Shown here: positions 1 through 10,900 of the stretch, piece by piece
Layout: each line of letters begins with the position of its first letter
Position numbering within the stretch: position 1 is the stretch's first letter
Source: Prevotella multiformis DSM 16608
GTDB lineage: Bacteria > Bacteroidota > Bacteroidia > Bacteroidales > Bacteroidaceae
Assembly: GCF_000191065.1 (NCBI RefSeq)
Contig: NZ_GL872283.1
Location: forward strand, 726,713 to 790,712
Length of the DNA: 64,000 nt
Direction of reading: 5' to 3'
Translations under genes and position numbers: made by a program
Notes under the pieces: generated by a model
What the model was told of the DNA's origin: nothing
The model's database searches: none
The model's input: the letters and a program-made list of their open reading frames with translations, nothing else

Positions 1-362
1 TCTTCCTTCGTCTTCTTCGTTTCCTGAATGACTTTCAGGAACTCATCGGTCAATCTGTATCTGTAGTTAGGACTGTTCGTTGCCTTCCCATTGTCTTCTA
101 TCAGTGCAGCTGTCCTGAAATGGTGCATGGCCTGTTTGCGGAAAGTCTCTCTTGAATTTTCTGCATACTTGGCAATGTAATTAGAATTGATGAAAGCGAT
201 TACATCGTGTATTCGGATCCAATTATTTGTTGCGCTGGCAAAACTGCCTATCTCTTTCAAACCAGCCATGGCCAATATTGTCAGGGCGCACAGATCCGAC
301 TGCTGGGCTGGCGGCATACCGATGTCTGCCAGCAGGCTCTTTATCTTCCTTAGTTTATCCAT
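1..362 (-). CDS. BsuBI/PstI-family type II restriction endonuclease, N-terminal part
   Basis: This is the first ~120 codons of a gene that leaves the window on the left. Reading the minus strand from the ATG at 362 gives MDKLRKIKSLLADIGMPPAQ and later IRIHDVIAFIN and YAENSRETFRKQAMHHF. I recognise this from memory as the helical, HTH-like N-terminal region of the BsuBI/PstI restriction enzymes, which cut CTGCAG. The start overlaps the last 13 bases of the upstream methyltransferase, so the two are probably translated as a pair. The catalytic nuclease domain lies outside the window, so activity cannot be judged. The recognition site is an inference from the family. Confidence 0.75.
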   Translation of the reverse strand, partial: MDKLRKIKSLLADIGMPPAQQSDLCALTILAMAGLKEIGSFASATNNWIRIHDVIAFINSNYIAKYAENSRETFRKQAMHHFRTAALIEDNGKATNSPNYRYRLTDEFLKVIQETKKTKE

Positions 363-1819
363 TTCCTTAAAATGTTATCACATACCGCTTGGCTTAAATC
401 AGCTCCTTCCAACTCTTTCCCCATCTTGCAGATGATTTCTTTAGAGGGAACAGGCATATTGTTAATTTCTGTAGAGTTGACCTGTGTTGAGCCATTCAGT
501 ATTCTATAATATTGGTCATAGATGGTAGAGTTGAGCAGTACATACAGCCCATAGACTTCTTCCTGTGAGGCGCATTTGATGTAGTTCAGCTTGTTCTGCG
601 TACTTATATATTTGTACTCCGGGTAATCAGCGGACAGATAGATGCCGCACTGAAGCCGCCTTTTCTCTTCCTTAGACGTAAAACGCTTGACGAACAGATA
701 GTTTGTGTTTTCCTGCAGATAGCCTTTGCGGTCCGTATCGATGAATTCATGTTCTTTCCCTACAGGCCACACTATCCGTCCGTCCTTGATGTGCTGGGAG
801 TAGAAAAGTGGGTATGTTTTATCTGACGGCTCGTTTCTCAACACTTCCCGTGTACGAAAATCCACGATGATACCGGTTTTCATTTGCAGGTCGTCTGTCA
901 CAAGGGTGGAAGGCAATCTTCCAAGTGTTGCCAGAACCTCAGCCTCTTCCTCACTGGTGACCAGATAAACGTAGCCGTTATCGGCTACGACTGTATTATA
1001 ATCTACATCAAAACGCCTCAGGTCGAGGAAGTCTGATGTGTCAGAAGAAGAAATCCTTATTTTTGACGGCCTTGTGCAGCCTTTCCTCACTTTGATGATC
1101 ATGGTTTCCTGCAAGACCGTCTCGCCATCAAAAATCTTATCCCTACTTCCGAAAATATGAATGTCGGTAATCGCACAATGTGACAGAAGGTATTTTCTAA
1201 AGCGAGCGAAATAGGCTCCGGAAGTCCATGATCTCGGAATGACATAGACGAGTTCTCCACCTTCATTGAGATTATGGATGCCCATGGCCCAAAACAGGAA
1301 ATACAGGTTGGGGGCACCATAGCACACTTCTTTCATGTGTATGGCATCTGCTGCATTCTTTGGTATTTTCTTATAGGGTGGATTTCCGATAATCAAGTCG
1401 TAGGTTTCTCCATTCCTTCTTCCAAACAGGGATGGGTTGTGCCCAAAGGCTTGGGAGGTGATATAATTTTCGTGGCGAATCTCAAATGTGAAATGAGAAT
1501 CCTTTACCGAAGTAAGGTTCTTGGCAAGAACACCAAGTACTTTTTCATCATTTTCATAACAAACGAGTTTGACAGAGCCTGTATAACCGATTTCGCGTAT
1601 TCGGCTTAACAGAGCCACGGACAAGATACCGCTGCCGGCACCGGCATCAAGAAGCCTCAAAGAGTCCTTTTCCAAATCTATATGAAACATGGAGGCCATG
1701 AATACGGCAATAGATTCCGATGTAAAGAACTGGCCATATTGCTTCCTGCCAGCCTTGGCATTGGAGCTGACGAAAGATGAAGTCCTGTATATGGTTTCAC
1801 TTAGAGGCGACATAAGCAT
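350..1819 (-). CDS. N6-adenine DNA methyltransferase of the BsuBI/PstI R-M system
   Basis: A 489-residue SAM-dependent adenine methyltransferase, expected to protect the host from the partner nuclease. Visible motifs are KQYGQFFTSESIAVFMASM near residues 27-45, typical of this enzyme group, motif I DAGAGSG (58-64) and catalytic motif IV NPPY (146-149). The rest resembles a target-recognition region, and the length fits M.BsuBI/M.PstI (about 500 residues). Its ATG overlaps the stop of the small HTH gene as TAATG, and its end overlaps the endonuclease start by 13 bp, giving a tightly coupled HTH-methylase-nuclease operon. CTGCAG occurs many times in the window, including inside this gene (713-718), as expected if the site is methylated rather than avoided. 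Codon use is more AT-rich than the housekeeping genes, consistent with transfer. Confidence 0.85.
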   Translation of the reverse strand: MLMSPLSETIYRTSSFVSSNAKAGRKQYGQFFTSESIAVFMASMFHIDLEKDSLRLLDAGAGSGILSVALLSRIREIGYTGSVKLVCYENDEKVLGVLAKNLTSVKDSHFTFEIRHENYITSQAFGHNPSLFGRRNGETYDLIIGNPPYKKIPKNAADAIHMKEVCYGAPNLYFLFWAMGIHNLNEGGELVYVIPRSWTSGAYFARFRKYLLSHCAITDIHIFGSRDKIFDGETVLQETMIIKVRKGCTRPSKIRISSSDTSDFLDLRRFDVDYNTVVADNGYVYLVTSEEEAEVLATLGRLPSTLVTDDLQMKTGIIVDFRTREVLRNEPSDKTYPLFYSQHIKDGRIVWPVGKEHEFIDTDRKGYLQENTNYLFVKRFTSKEEKRRLQCGIYLSADYPEYKYISTQNKLNYIKCASQEEVYGLYVLLNSTIYDQYYRILNGSTQVNSTEINNMPVPSKEIICKMGKELEGADLSQAVCDNILRKWIN

Positions 1820-2025
1820 TATTTTCGGTCCGACTTAACAGCTTTCGTTCGTAGATAACGGTAGACTGTAGATTCAGACAGTATCCCCAGTTGTTGCATA
1901 ATAGCGGTAATTGCCATTCCTTTCTTATACCGGTCCGAATCGGCATCACGAAGATAAGACTGGTATCTTTCCAATGCCAGGGTTTTGCCCTGGCTTGATG
2001 CTCCTGCATAGTCTGAATTTGCCAT
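1819..2025 (-). CDS. small helix-turn-helix protein heading the R-M operon
   Basis: A 68-residue protein whose C-terminal half (AITAIMQQLGILSESTVYRY) reads as a helix-turn-helix. The N-terminal half is basic and helical (GKTLALERYQSYLRD). It is first in the operon and its stop overlaps the methylase ATG. Position and size suggest a controller protein that times methylase and nuclease expression, but it is not the classic Xre-type C protein and no operator was identified. Function is inferred from context only. Confidence 0.6.
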   Translation of the reverse strand: MANSDYAGASSQGKTLALERYQSYLRDADSDRYKKGMAITAIMQQLGILSESTVYRYLRTKAVKSDRK

Positions 2026-2055
2026 CTACCAACTGTTCTGATTCTTATTTCTTTG

Positions 2056-2086
2056 CAAATATACGCAAAATCGCACTTACAGACAA
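2056..2086 (-). promoter_or_regulatory. promoter of the R-M operon
   Basis: On the minus strand a -33 TTG (2084-2086) is followed after 20 bp by a perfect -7 box TATATTTG (2056-2063). Transcription should start near 2051, about 26 nt before the HTH start codon. Confidence 0.7.
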
Positions 2087-2576
2087 GCGGTAATGCCGTT
2101 TTTTTATCTTCCTGTTTTGAGGTCCGGCTGTTTTACGCAGTCGTTTGCGGGATGGATTTCAGGAGGGGATGTCCGTTGCAGGGCAGGGGAGTCATGGGCT
2201 GTCGGGTGATTAAAATTTGTTAAATACCATGGGCGTGATAAGTATTCGTCCGCATCAGGTTGTTTGGTATATAGATGGCGGCAGAATCGGTCCATCCGGC
2301 TATGTACCATGCTGCCCGCCGTCGTCCCGTCCTGTTGCGGACTTCCGTGGAACGGCAGCCTGCCGGCAGGGACAGGGAAATCTACAGACGTGGACCTGAC
2401 GGATGTGAACAAACCGAGCACCTGAACCGTATGACCGTCTATATAATTAAGGTGGAAAAGCGAACGTGAACAGACCGAGCACCTGAACCGTATGAACGTC
2501 TATATAATAATAAGGTGGGAAAGGAAAGCGGAATTTCATGTACAGACAGAACGGAACAAGTCAATAAAAACAAATA
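2087..2576. other. gene-free spacer between R-M operon and susC
   Basis: About 490 bp between divergent transcription units. I see no credible gene. A ~105-codon minus-strand reading frame at 2104-2421 has low-complexity, unprotein-like composition. The right part holds a two-copy tandem repeat (2405-2525). No TAnnTTTG box was found directly before susC, so its promoter is unplaced and may need an activator. Confidence 0.6.
2405..2525. repeat. two-copy 61-bp imperfect tandem repeat upstream of susC
   Basis: Two near-identical units start with GTGAAC at 2405 and 2466. Both contain CCGAGCACCTGAACCGTATG, then CGTCTATATAA and AAGGTGG. They differ by a few substitutions and a short insertion in the second. 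Lying just before the nutrient-uptake genes, they could be a duplicated regulator-binding or promoter segment. Confidence 0.8.
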
Positions 2577-5500
2577 ATGTCCAAAAACCTAAACCGGATG
2601 AAAATCTTTAAGGAAACAAAGCAGAAGCATCTGTATTTCTCGGCTGCCTTTGCTTTTTCGCTGGCACTGGCTCCCGCCGGTGCCTATGCAGGGTCGAACG
2701 CCAGAGCTGCCGCGGTACAGGCCGTGCAGCAGAACGGCAACCACAAAGTGACGGGCCGTGTCGTCGATTCGACCGGTGAACCGCTGATCGGCGCCACCGT
2801 CCTCGTCGAGGGCACCACGAACGGTACCGTCACCGACATCGACGGCAACTTCACCATCAACACCCCCTCGAATGCGAAGCTCGTCTTCTCTTACATCGGC
2901 TATGTCGGCCAGTCGGTTGCCGTCAACGGCAAGAACACCATCGACGTGACGCTGAAGGAAGAGAGCAGCCTTTTGAAGGAGGTCGTCGTGACGGCCATGG
3001 GTATCCAGCGCAAGGAAGAGTCGCTGACATACGCCACGCAGAAAGTGAAGGCGGAAGACCTCATGAAGGTTCAGGACCCGAACGTTGCCAATTCCCTTGA
3101 GGGCAAGGTGTCCGGCCTGACGATTACGCCGAGTGCCGGCGGTGCCGGCGGTTCGACGAAGATTGTTCTCCGCGGTGCCAAATCCATTCTGGGCAGCAGC
3201 TCGCCGCTGATCGTCGTCGACGGTGTACCGATGACCAACGATGCCCGCGGCAAGCGCGACATGGCTGGCGAAGGCTTTACGTATGCCGGTATGTCCGAGG
3301 GTTCCGATCCGCTGTCGCTGATCAACCCTGACGACATCGAGTCGATCAACGTCCTCAAGGGTGCCAATGCGGCGGCCCTTTACGGTTCTGTTGCTGCCAA
3401 CGGTGTCGTGATGATCACCACCAAGCGGGGCCGCGAGGGCAAGCTCGACATCAACGTCACATCGAACATCACCTTCGACTCGCCCCTGCTGACACCGAAG
3501 ATACAGAACACATACGGTGCCACGATGAACGGCAACACCATCCAGGCTGACGGATGGGGACCGAAGATCGGCTCGCTGGCCGACAACCAGCTGACGATGA
3601 GCTCCCCGCTGAACTCCACCAACTTCCAGTCGGGGGCGATGCATGACATTCACCTGCGCAACCATGCCCAGGACGACGTGAAAGACTTCTTCCGCACGGG
3701 TGTGACGACCAACAACTCCCTGTCGCTTTCCGGCGGTACAGAGAAGATGACGACTTACTTCTCCATGGCGAACAGCCATTCTACAGGTCTGCTGCGCAAC
3801 AACAACTATAACCGCAACACCTTCAGCCTGCGCCAGAGCTACCGTTTCTTCAACCGTCTGAAGGTGGACCTGTCGCTGAACTATGCGCAGACCATCACGC
3901 GCAACCGTCCGGGCGGCGGTACGGTGGGCAATCCGCTTTACCACCTCTACCTCACGCCCCGCAACGTCGACATGGACTACTACCGCAACAACTACGTCAC
4001 ACAGGACGGCAAGTGGCTCAGCGGTCCGCAGAACTACTACGAGCTGTCCGGGGGAAGCTACAGCTATACGACAGACCAGGCGAAGCTCCAGGGTCCGCGT
4101 CAGAACTGGGCGTTCATGAACGCTGCCAACAACAACCCCTACTGGCTCATCAACATGAACCAGAGCAAGCAGAAGGAGGACCGCATCTGGGGTACCATCT
4201 CGGGGAACGTAGACATCTACGACGGGCTTTCCTTCCAGGCACGTATCAATTATGATCACACCCGCTACAAGTCGACGAGCAAGCGTTACGCCACGACCTT
4301 CCTCCCGGCATCCATGGAGGACTACGGCCGCTTCTGGGACTCCGACTCCAAGACAACGGAGATCTACATCGACTACCTGCTCAACTACAACAAGACTTTC
4401 GGCGACTTCGACCTCTCAGCGACAGCCGGATGGGTGGGACATACCATCAAGGGTGAATACAAAGGGACGGATGTCATCGCTACCTATTATGACCGTACGC
4501 TGCAGAAGCTGCCTACGAAGGTGAACTACTTTGACACCAGTGCCGGCGGCATGGGCGCGACGTCAAGCTCGAAGTCGTCGAACTGGGACCGTGCATGGCT
4601 CGCTACGGCGCAGATGGGATGGAAGGATATGGTGTTCGTCGATGCTTCCTACCGCCGCGACTGGTACCGTCCGTTCCGTTACTTCAAGCTCAGCGGCATT
4701 TCCAATACCGACAACTACGGCTATTTCGGCATCGGCGCCAACGCCATCCTGAGCAAGCTCCTCAAGCTCCCCGAGCCGGTCAACTACCTGAAGTACCGTG
4801 CCTCCTACTCCGAGGTGGGTAACTCCATCCCCAACATCGCCTACAACGCCGTGAGCACGAACCTGCAGACCGGTGCCATCAACGGCAGCAACTATGCGCA
4901 GTTCGTCGACCCGCGGCCGGAGAAGACCCGCTCTTTCGAGACAGGTGTAGAGAGCCTCTGGTTCAACAACCGGCTGAGCTTCGACCTCACCTATTACAAC
5001 GCTACCATGAGCCACCTCTACATGACGGCGGCGACGGGTACAGGTCTGACGAAGAACATGAACTCTGCCAAGGTGCGCAACCAGGGCATCGAGATGACCC
5101 TCGGCTACGACTTCAAGCCGGTTAGCTGGCTGCGCTGGCGCACGTCGTTCAACCTCTCCTACAACAAGAACAAAATTCTCAAGACCGCCTACGACGAGCA
5201 GGGCAAGGAACGGCTCATCGAGCAGAAGGTCGGCGGTGTACACGTGAAGTACATGGAAGGCGGTTCGATCGGCGATATGTACGTTCCCGACTTCGACCGT
5301 GACGAAAACGGACACATCAAGCTCAATTCGCTCGGTCAGCCGCAGTTCGACAAGAGCGGAAAGCTGAAGTACATCGGCAACATGAACGCCAACTGGCAGA
5401 TGGGATGGAGCAACACCTTCACCTGGAAGGACCTCTCGCTGTCGTTCCTCATCAACGGACGCATCGGCGGCAAGGTCATCAGCCTTACGGAGCAGCAGCT

Positions 5501-5924
5501 CGACTACTACGGCTACTCGCAGCGTTCGGCAGATGCACGCATCGAGGCGGAGAAGAACAACATCGTCGCAAAGGACTACGGCAATGTCCCGGGCATGATG
5601 CTGCCTGACGGCAGCGGGCGCATTGTTCCTGTGCAGTCATACTATCAGGCAATCGGATCGGCAGACAGTCCCGCAGACTACGTCTACAACGCAACGAACT
5701 TCCGTATGCGCGAGCTGTCGCTGGGCTACACCTTCCGCAACCTCTTCGGCATGAACCGCAACCTCGCACTGTCGTTCATCGCCCGCAACCTGTTCTTCAT
5801 CTACAAGGACGCACCGACCGATCCGGACGTTTCTCTCTCGACAACCAACGGACTGGGAGCCTTCGAGCTGTTCAACACGCCGTCGACCCGCTCCTACGGT
5901 TTCTCCTTGAAAATGAATTTCTAA
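2577..5924 (+). CDS. SusC/RagA-family TonB-dependent outer-membrane transporter
   Basis: A 1115-residue SusC-like transporter that imports oligosaccharides (or peptides) across the outer membrane using TonB energy. A signal peptide (hydrophobic FSAAFAFSLALAPAGAYA) is followed by a carboxypeptidase-regulatory-like domain (KVTGRVVDSTGEPLIGATV, about 55-130), the SusC-type TonB box region LLKEVVVTAMG, a plug domain (LRGAKSILGSSSPLIVVDG) and a long beta-barrel ending in aromatic SLKMNF. Length is normal for the family. It sits 25 bp before the SusD gene, the classic pairing. The ATG at 2577 keeps a short N-extension; an alternative in-frame ATG is at 2598. Substrate is inferred from the downstream GH85 enzyme to be N-glycan oligosaccharide. 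Confidence 0.93.
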   Translation: MSKNLNRMKIFKETKQKHLYFSAAFAFSLALAPAGAYAGSNARAAAVQAVQQNGNHKVTGRVVDSTGEPLIGATVLVEGTTNGTVTDIDGNFTINTPSNAKLVFSYIGYVGQSVAVNGKNTIDVTLKEESSLLKEVVVTAMGIQRKEESLTYATQKVKAEDLMKVQDPNVANSLEGKVSGLTITPSAGGAGGSTKIVLRGAKSILGSSSPLIVVDGVPMTNDARGKRDMAGEGFTYAGMSEGSDPLSLINPDDIESINVLKGANAAALYGSVAANGVVMITTKRGREGKLDINVTSNITFDSPLLTPKIQNTYGATMNGNTIQADGWGPKIGSLADNQLTMSSPLNSTNFQSGAMHDIHLRNHAQDDVKDFFRTGVTTNNSLSLSGGTEKMTTYFSMANSHSTGLLRNNNYNRNTFSLRQSYRFFNRLKVDLSLNYAQTITRNRPGGGTVGNPLYHLYLTPRNVDMDYYRNNYVTQDGKWLSGPQNYYELSGGSYSYTTDQAKLQGPRQNWAFMNAANNNPYWLINMNQSKQKEDRIWGTISGNVDIYDGLSFQARINYDHTRYKSTSKRYATTFLPASMEDYGRFWDSDSKTTEIYIDYLLNYNKTFGDFDLSATAGWVGHTIKGEYKGTDVIATYYDRTLQKLPTKVNYFDTSAGGMGATSSSKSSNWDRAWLATAQMGWKDMVFVDASYRRDWYRPFRYFKLSGISNTDNYGYFGIGANAILSKLLKLPEPVNYLKYRASYSEVGNSIPNIAYNAVSTNLQTGAINGSNYAQFVDPRPEKTRSFETGVESLWFNNRLSFDLTYYNATMSHLYMTAATGTGLTKNMNSAKVRNQGIEMTLGYDFKPVSWLRWRTSFNLSYNKNKILKTAYDEQGKERLIEQKVGGVHVKYMEGGSIGDMYVPDFDRDENGHIKLNSLGQPQFDKSGKLKYIGNMNANWQMGWSNTFTWKDLSLSFLINGRIGGKVISLTEQQLDYYGYSQRSADARIEAEKNNIVAKDYGNVPGMMLPDGSGRIVPVQSYYQAIGSADSPADYVYNATNFRMRELSLGYTFRNLFGMNRNLALSFIARNLFFIYKDAPTDPDVSLSTTNGLGAFELFNTPSTRSYGFSLKMNF

Positions 5925-5949
5925 ACCCAACGATTAAAACCTAACGACA

Positions 5950-7767
5950 ATGAAACTGAAAAATATAGGAACAGTCCTGGTTCTCTCTGTTGCCGGACTG
6001 ACACTGAACTCCTGCCTGGACTTCGATGTCACGGGTGCCGAGTTCAACCAGACGACACAGAATGAAAAGAAGGTGGTACGGCAAGGGAAGGTCGACTCTA
6101 TCGATTACCGTGTCAGCATTACCAAAGAGAAATTCGATGATATATATGGCAAGATAGAGACCAATCTGAAAATTGCTCTCGGCGGTGTATATGCGACTCG
6201 GGGCGGAAAGAAAGGAGACCCCCCTGTTGCGCATCAGTATCAGTATCTGTCTACATTCTATCAGGATGCCTTCGCACAGTACGGTGTCATCCCTCATGTC
6301 AATTATCCCTACTCCGGTATCAACATCGTGTCCTCTTCGGCCATCGACCTGAAGGCTTACGGTGGTGCATACGGTTCCTACCAGGAAGCGACGAAGGCTT
6401 TGGTTCCGTTGCTGAACATGGAGGAAATAGATTCTCTTCCGGAGCTGAAGGCGACTTATCTGCTCTTCCTCGACTTTGCAAGCATCGAGTGTGCGGACAA
6501 CTACGGCCCGATGCCTTATCAGGACCTGAAGACGAACAAGCAGGAGCGTCCTTTCACATACGACGATGTGGAGACGATCTACAGTACGGTAGAGGCTAAT
6601 CTTGACAGCATTGTGAAATGTTACGATTATTATCAGGCCAACCGCCCGCAGTGGTATAAGGAGAAAATCCAGCGTGCGCTGACCGATTACACTAAATGTA
6701 ATGTTTCTGCTGACAGGGGAGGATTTAAGGATATGGACATCCTGAAGCGTTTTGCCAATTCGCTGAAACTCCGCATGGCGATGCACATCGTCAAGGTGAA
6801 TCCGTCGAAAGCAAAGCAGTGGGCCGAGGAGGCTGTAGCAAGTGGTGTCATCGAGACTGAAGAGCAGGAAGTCTGCTTCCTCACAGCCAGCACTGGCAAG
6901 AACAATCCGCTGGTAGAACTTTGGAATACATGGAATGATATGCGTATGGGCGCTGGATTTGAGCAGGTGCTCAGGGCTTACAATCATCCTTTCCTTGAAA
7001 CGCTCTTTGAGAAAAACGACTTTATCCGCTCATCGAAAGGGGAAGACAAGAATCTGAATGCTGGTGAAAAGGTATGCGGAATCCTTGCCGGAGCACATGT
7101 CGGGCAGGAACAGGGAAGCACATCAAATCCTTACAACGGATTTTCAAAGCTCATCAACCGTACGATGAACAATGCACCGCTTTACCTGATGAAGCTCTCC
7201 GAAGTCTGCTTCCTCCGTGCCGAAGGTGCCGTGAGAGGCTGGAACATGGGTGGGTCTGCCCAGCAGTTCTATGAGCAGGGTATCCGCGAGGGGAACTTTA
7301 TGGACCGTCAGAGCCAGCGGCGTCCCTACAAGGGAAAGTATGAGGCAGCTATGGATGCTTACCTGAAGATGGAGAAGGCTCTTCCGTTCACTTATGTTGA
7401 TCCGACAGGCAACGATGCTGACCGTGTAAGCGAAATCACCGTCGGCGTGAAGTGGAATGAGGGCGACTCACAGGAGACAAAGCTGGAGAAGATTATTACC
7501 CAGAAGTACATTGCAGGTTTCCCCAACAGCCTTGAGGCATGGGTTGACCTCCGCCGTACCGGCTATCCACGTTTGTTCAAGATGCTGAATATGCAGGATG
7601 GTGACGGATCGCTGAAAGAGGGCGACATCGTACGCCGTCTTCCATTCCCCGGCACTTCCGACCCTGCTACGCTCAAGGACGTTGAGGCTACGGGCCTGAA
7701 GGCGCTTGGCGGAGCCGACAAGGAAGGGACACGCCTTTGGTGGGATGTAGAGAAGCCGAACTTCTAA
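5950..7767 (+). CDS. SusD/RagB-family outer-membrane glycan-binding lipoprotein
   Basis: A 605-residue lipoprotein partner of the SusC transporter. It captures glycan at the cell surface and acts as the lid of the channel. The N-terminus MKLKNIGTVLVLSVAGLTLN ends in a lipobox with the acylated cysteine at residue 22. The C-terminal part shows typical SusD features: ITQKYIAGFPNSLEAWVDLR, where Bacteroidetes SusD proteins usually carry W.D.RRTG, and RRTGYP. Only 25 bp separates it from the transporter gene, so they are cotranscribed. Confidence 0.92.
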   Translation: MKLKNIGTVLVLSVAGLTLNSCLDFDVTGAEFNQTTQNEKKVVRQGKVDSIDYRVSITKEKFDDIYGKIETNLKIALGGVYATRGGKKGDPPVAHQYQYLSTFYQDAFAQYGVIPHVNYPYSGINIVSSSAIDLKAYGGAYGSYQEATKALVPLLNMEEIDSLPELKATYLLFLDFASIECADNYGPMPYQDLKTNKQERPFTYDDVETIYSTVEANLDSIVKCYDYYQANRPQWYKEKIQRALTDYTKCNVSADRGGFKDMDILKRFANSLKLRMAMHIVKVNPSKAKQWAEEAVASGVIETEEQEVCFLTASTGKNNPLVELWNTWNDMRMGAGFEQVLRAYNHPFLETLFEKNDFIRSSKGEDKNLNAGEKVCGILAGAHVGQEQGSTSNPYNGFSKLINRTMNNAPLYLMKLSEVCFLRAEGAVRGWNMGGSAQQFYEQGIREGNFMDRQSQRRPYKGKYEAAMDAYLKMEKALPFTYVDPTGNDADRVSEITVGVKWNEGDSQETKLEKIITQKYIAGFPNSLEAWVDLRRTGYPRLFKMLNMQDGDGSLKEGDIVRRLPFPGTSDPATLKDVEATGLKALGGADKEGTRLWWDVEKPNF

Positions 7768-7982
7768 CTCCTTGCAACACTGAACATCAAATATCCAATC
7801 GGTAAGGACAGACACCTTCGTCAGTCTGTAACGAACAGATAGCTCCTGTACAGGCACCGGCATCTGTCCTTGCTGATTCCTTTCTGTCGGCTTATGTGAA
7901 AGCGGAGGCAGCCACGTCTCAGTCCGACTTTAAGCATTGACAAAACCTATTTTTTAATTATAACCCAACTAAGATCATTAAG

Positions 7983-10900
7983 ATGAAAAAGAAATCTACT
8001 TTAGCCGCACTGCTTCTTACAGCACTGCTGAGTGGGAGTCCTGCATCAGTCATGGCGCAGAACTACAACTTCGGACAGCTGAACTGGAAGAAGATGGTAG
8101 ACCTGTTCGCAACAGCCCTGCAGCAAGGCAAGAACTTCCCGACCGACGAGGAGATTGCCTCCAAAATGGGCATGACGACTACAGACCTGTCTTTTATCAA
8201 GTCACACGTAAAGCGTCGTGACATCCTTGATCAGAATGGACGTCTTATCAAGAACACTTACGCTGACCGCCGTGTATGGATGAACCTGCCGATGGGCAGC
8301 GGATCGGGTGGCGATGCCGGCTATCCTACAGGTGTGTGGCACAACGACGTGTTCTCTCTCTGGAACTATACAGCCCTGTGGGGAAGCTGGAATCACAGTG
8401 TAGCACAGATTCCCGGTGCGTGGACGGATGCCGCACACAAGAACGGATGTGACATCCTGGGTGGAACCATCTTCTTCGATGGCGCTTCTTCTGCCGGGGC
8501 ATACAACGACTGGATTACTTATGCAGGAGCGAAGACTACCGATGCCAAACTGGCTTTTGACGGGTATCGTTACGTTAAGCCTATGATCCACATGCTGATG
8601 TATTTCGGTATGGATGGTGTCAATATTAACTGGGAGTTGCATCAAGGCTCTGTGGGCAATTACAAGGGCTTCCACAAGGCATTGTACAAGTATGCAAAGC
8701 AGGTGGGCTTCGACGGTTTCCATTTGGGTCTTTATGGCAGCTCGTCACAGCTGACAGCCTATCAGGCTACCGATTGGTATGCAGATTCTGAGGGACAGAT
8801 TTCCGATCTGATGCTGAACTATGGTGGTGAAACCGGAGCAGAGAACTCCGTGCAGAATGCCAAGAAGGCAAACAGCACACTGGGTGCCAAAGGACTCTGG
8901 CAGGGTTTTTGGATTGTGAACTTCAGCAAAGAATGGGAGGATATGACCTATGATGAGGCCAAGGAGCTGAATATCTGTCTCTGGGGCGAACACAAGGACA
9001 GCCGTTTCTGGAGCTACAACAGCGGATCCAGCACCATGGAACAGCAGGATCACTACCAGCAGTTCCTTGAGCGCACCTTCAGCGGTGGTAATCGCAATCC
9101 GCTCAACAAGGTGGGATTAAGCTACAACAGTCATAATATGGAGTGGGCCGGTGATACACCCCCTATGTCCAACTGGAAAGGCTTTGCCGACATGGTTCCA
9201 GAGCGTTCTACCGTCAAGGGCAGCTTCCCGTTTGCGACCAACTTCTGTCTGGGTAACGGCGACCGTTACAATTACCGTGGCAAGAAAGTTTCAGGTGCAT
9301 GGTATAATATGTCTGCACAGGACATCGTACCTACCTATCGCTGGCTGGTGCTCAAAGCCAACGAAAAAGTCAGTGATGCTGCACAGATCAGCAAGGACGT
9401 TACACCTTCATTCACCCATGAGGATGCCTTTACCGGCGGCACCAGTCTCCGTCTGAAGGCGACGGGCTCTACGGCCTCCGACATCGTGCTCTACCGCACG
9501 GACCTTACCACCAACGGCGCAAAGCCTTATGCACTCGTGGCTACCAAGAAGAACGGCGAGAAGAACGGACAGCTGAAACTCATCCTCTTCACCGGCGGTC
9601 AGTGGAAGGCATACGACATACCGCAGAACGGTGGCAACAGCTGGAAGGAGCACCGGATCAACCTCGAGGGTCTTGCCCATGGAAGCAAGGTCGAGTATGT
9701 CGGTCTCCGTGTGGAGAATGCCGAGAATGGTTTCGATGCGTATGTAGGTGAGCTGCAGCTCAATGACGGAAACACAGCGAAACCTGATGAAGTACAGAAC
9801 GTAGACGTTACGACTACCTCTACGCTCGTTGAGAACGGCACTACAACTGTTGACCTGAAGATGGCATGGGGTGTAAACCATGTGGCCAATGAATACGGTG
9901 TGGTATATAACAAGGAGGCCAACATCGACCACTTCGAGGTTATCTACCGTGCGTCAGATGCCAATGATGCCAATGTCGTTGAAGTGGGACGCACCTCACA
10001 GTGGGCGGCATTCATCCCTGCACTGGACATAACAAAGGCTGCGAAACCTCAGGTGGCTGTCGTAGCGGTATCAACCGACCTCAAAACCGTTACCAAGCCG
10101 GAATGGCATGACATCAAGACCAGCAGTGAGGCGGGTGCGAAAGATCCGTTCGGCTCTTACGGACAGTCCTTCCTCGATACCAATGCGGAAGGCTACAACA
10201 ATGCTGTCCGCCTGCGCGGCGTTGAACGTTTCACCGTCAAGGGAACACCCGATGGCGACTATAAGTATGAGCTTCCTTATGAGGATTATCTCAAGGACAA
10301 CAGTCCTAACGGCGTTAAGAACAGTGCTCGTTTCCTGAACTACCATCATGCTGACAAGACTCTTAAGGTAAAGCAGGGTGAAACCTACGAGTTTACCCTC
10401 AAGGGTTTTGATGCCCAGGTGGTCGCTACAGGCACCAAGGACGACTGCCGTTACTGCTTCGTAGGCGGCTGGATGGACTTTGACGGCAGCGGTACTTTCA
10501 ACTATGGAAAGGGCGTTGTTGAGCAGCCATTCTGGAAGGACAATGGTTTCTACTCTTATGCTGACGGCACTTCCTATGCGAACGATCCTGACAAGGATCA
10601 GTCTACCTATCCTCTGGATAACAACACCAAGGACGGTACGGAGGCCTATGGCGAGCGTGTATTCCGTGCCGGAACGCTCCGCAAGGGCAATCCATGCCTT
10701 GTAAAGGGTGACGGTCTCAAGGGTAAGATAACTATTCCGGCTGATGCTCACGTAGGCAAGAGCCGTCTGCGCATCGTCTACTCTGATGCATGGTTTGCTG
10801 GTGCTTTCGGTCCTGGCTCCAAGACGAACAAGGGCTACACACTTGATATTGATGTAGATATTGTAGGAGACAACCAGCCGGGCCGTACGTATGTTGACAA

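Noticed and set aside
2104..2421. 105-codon minus-strand frame between R-M operon and susC
   Set aside because: No domain, unusual composition, no promoter or ribosome site.
2589..4259. 556-codon open frame on the minus strand inside susC
   Set aside because: Antisense shadow of a GC-rich gene with strong codon bias; the plus strand encodes an unmistakable SusC protein.
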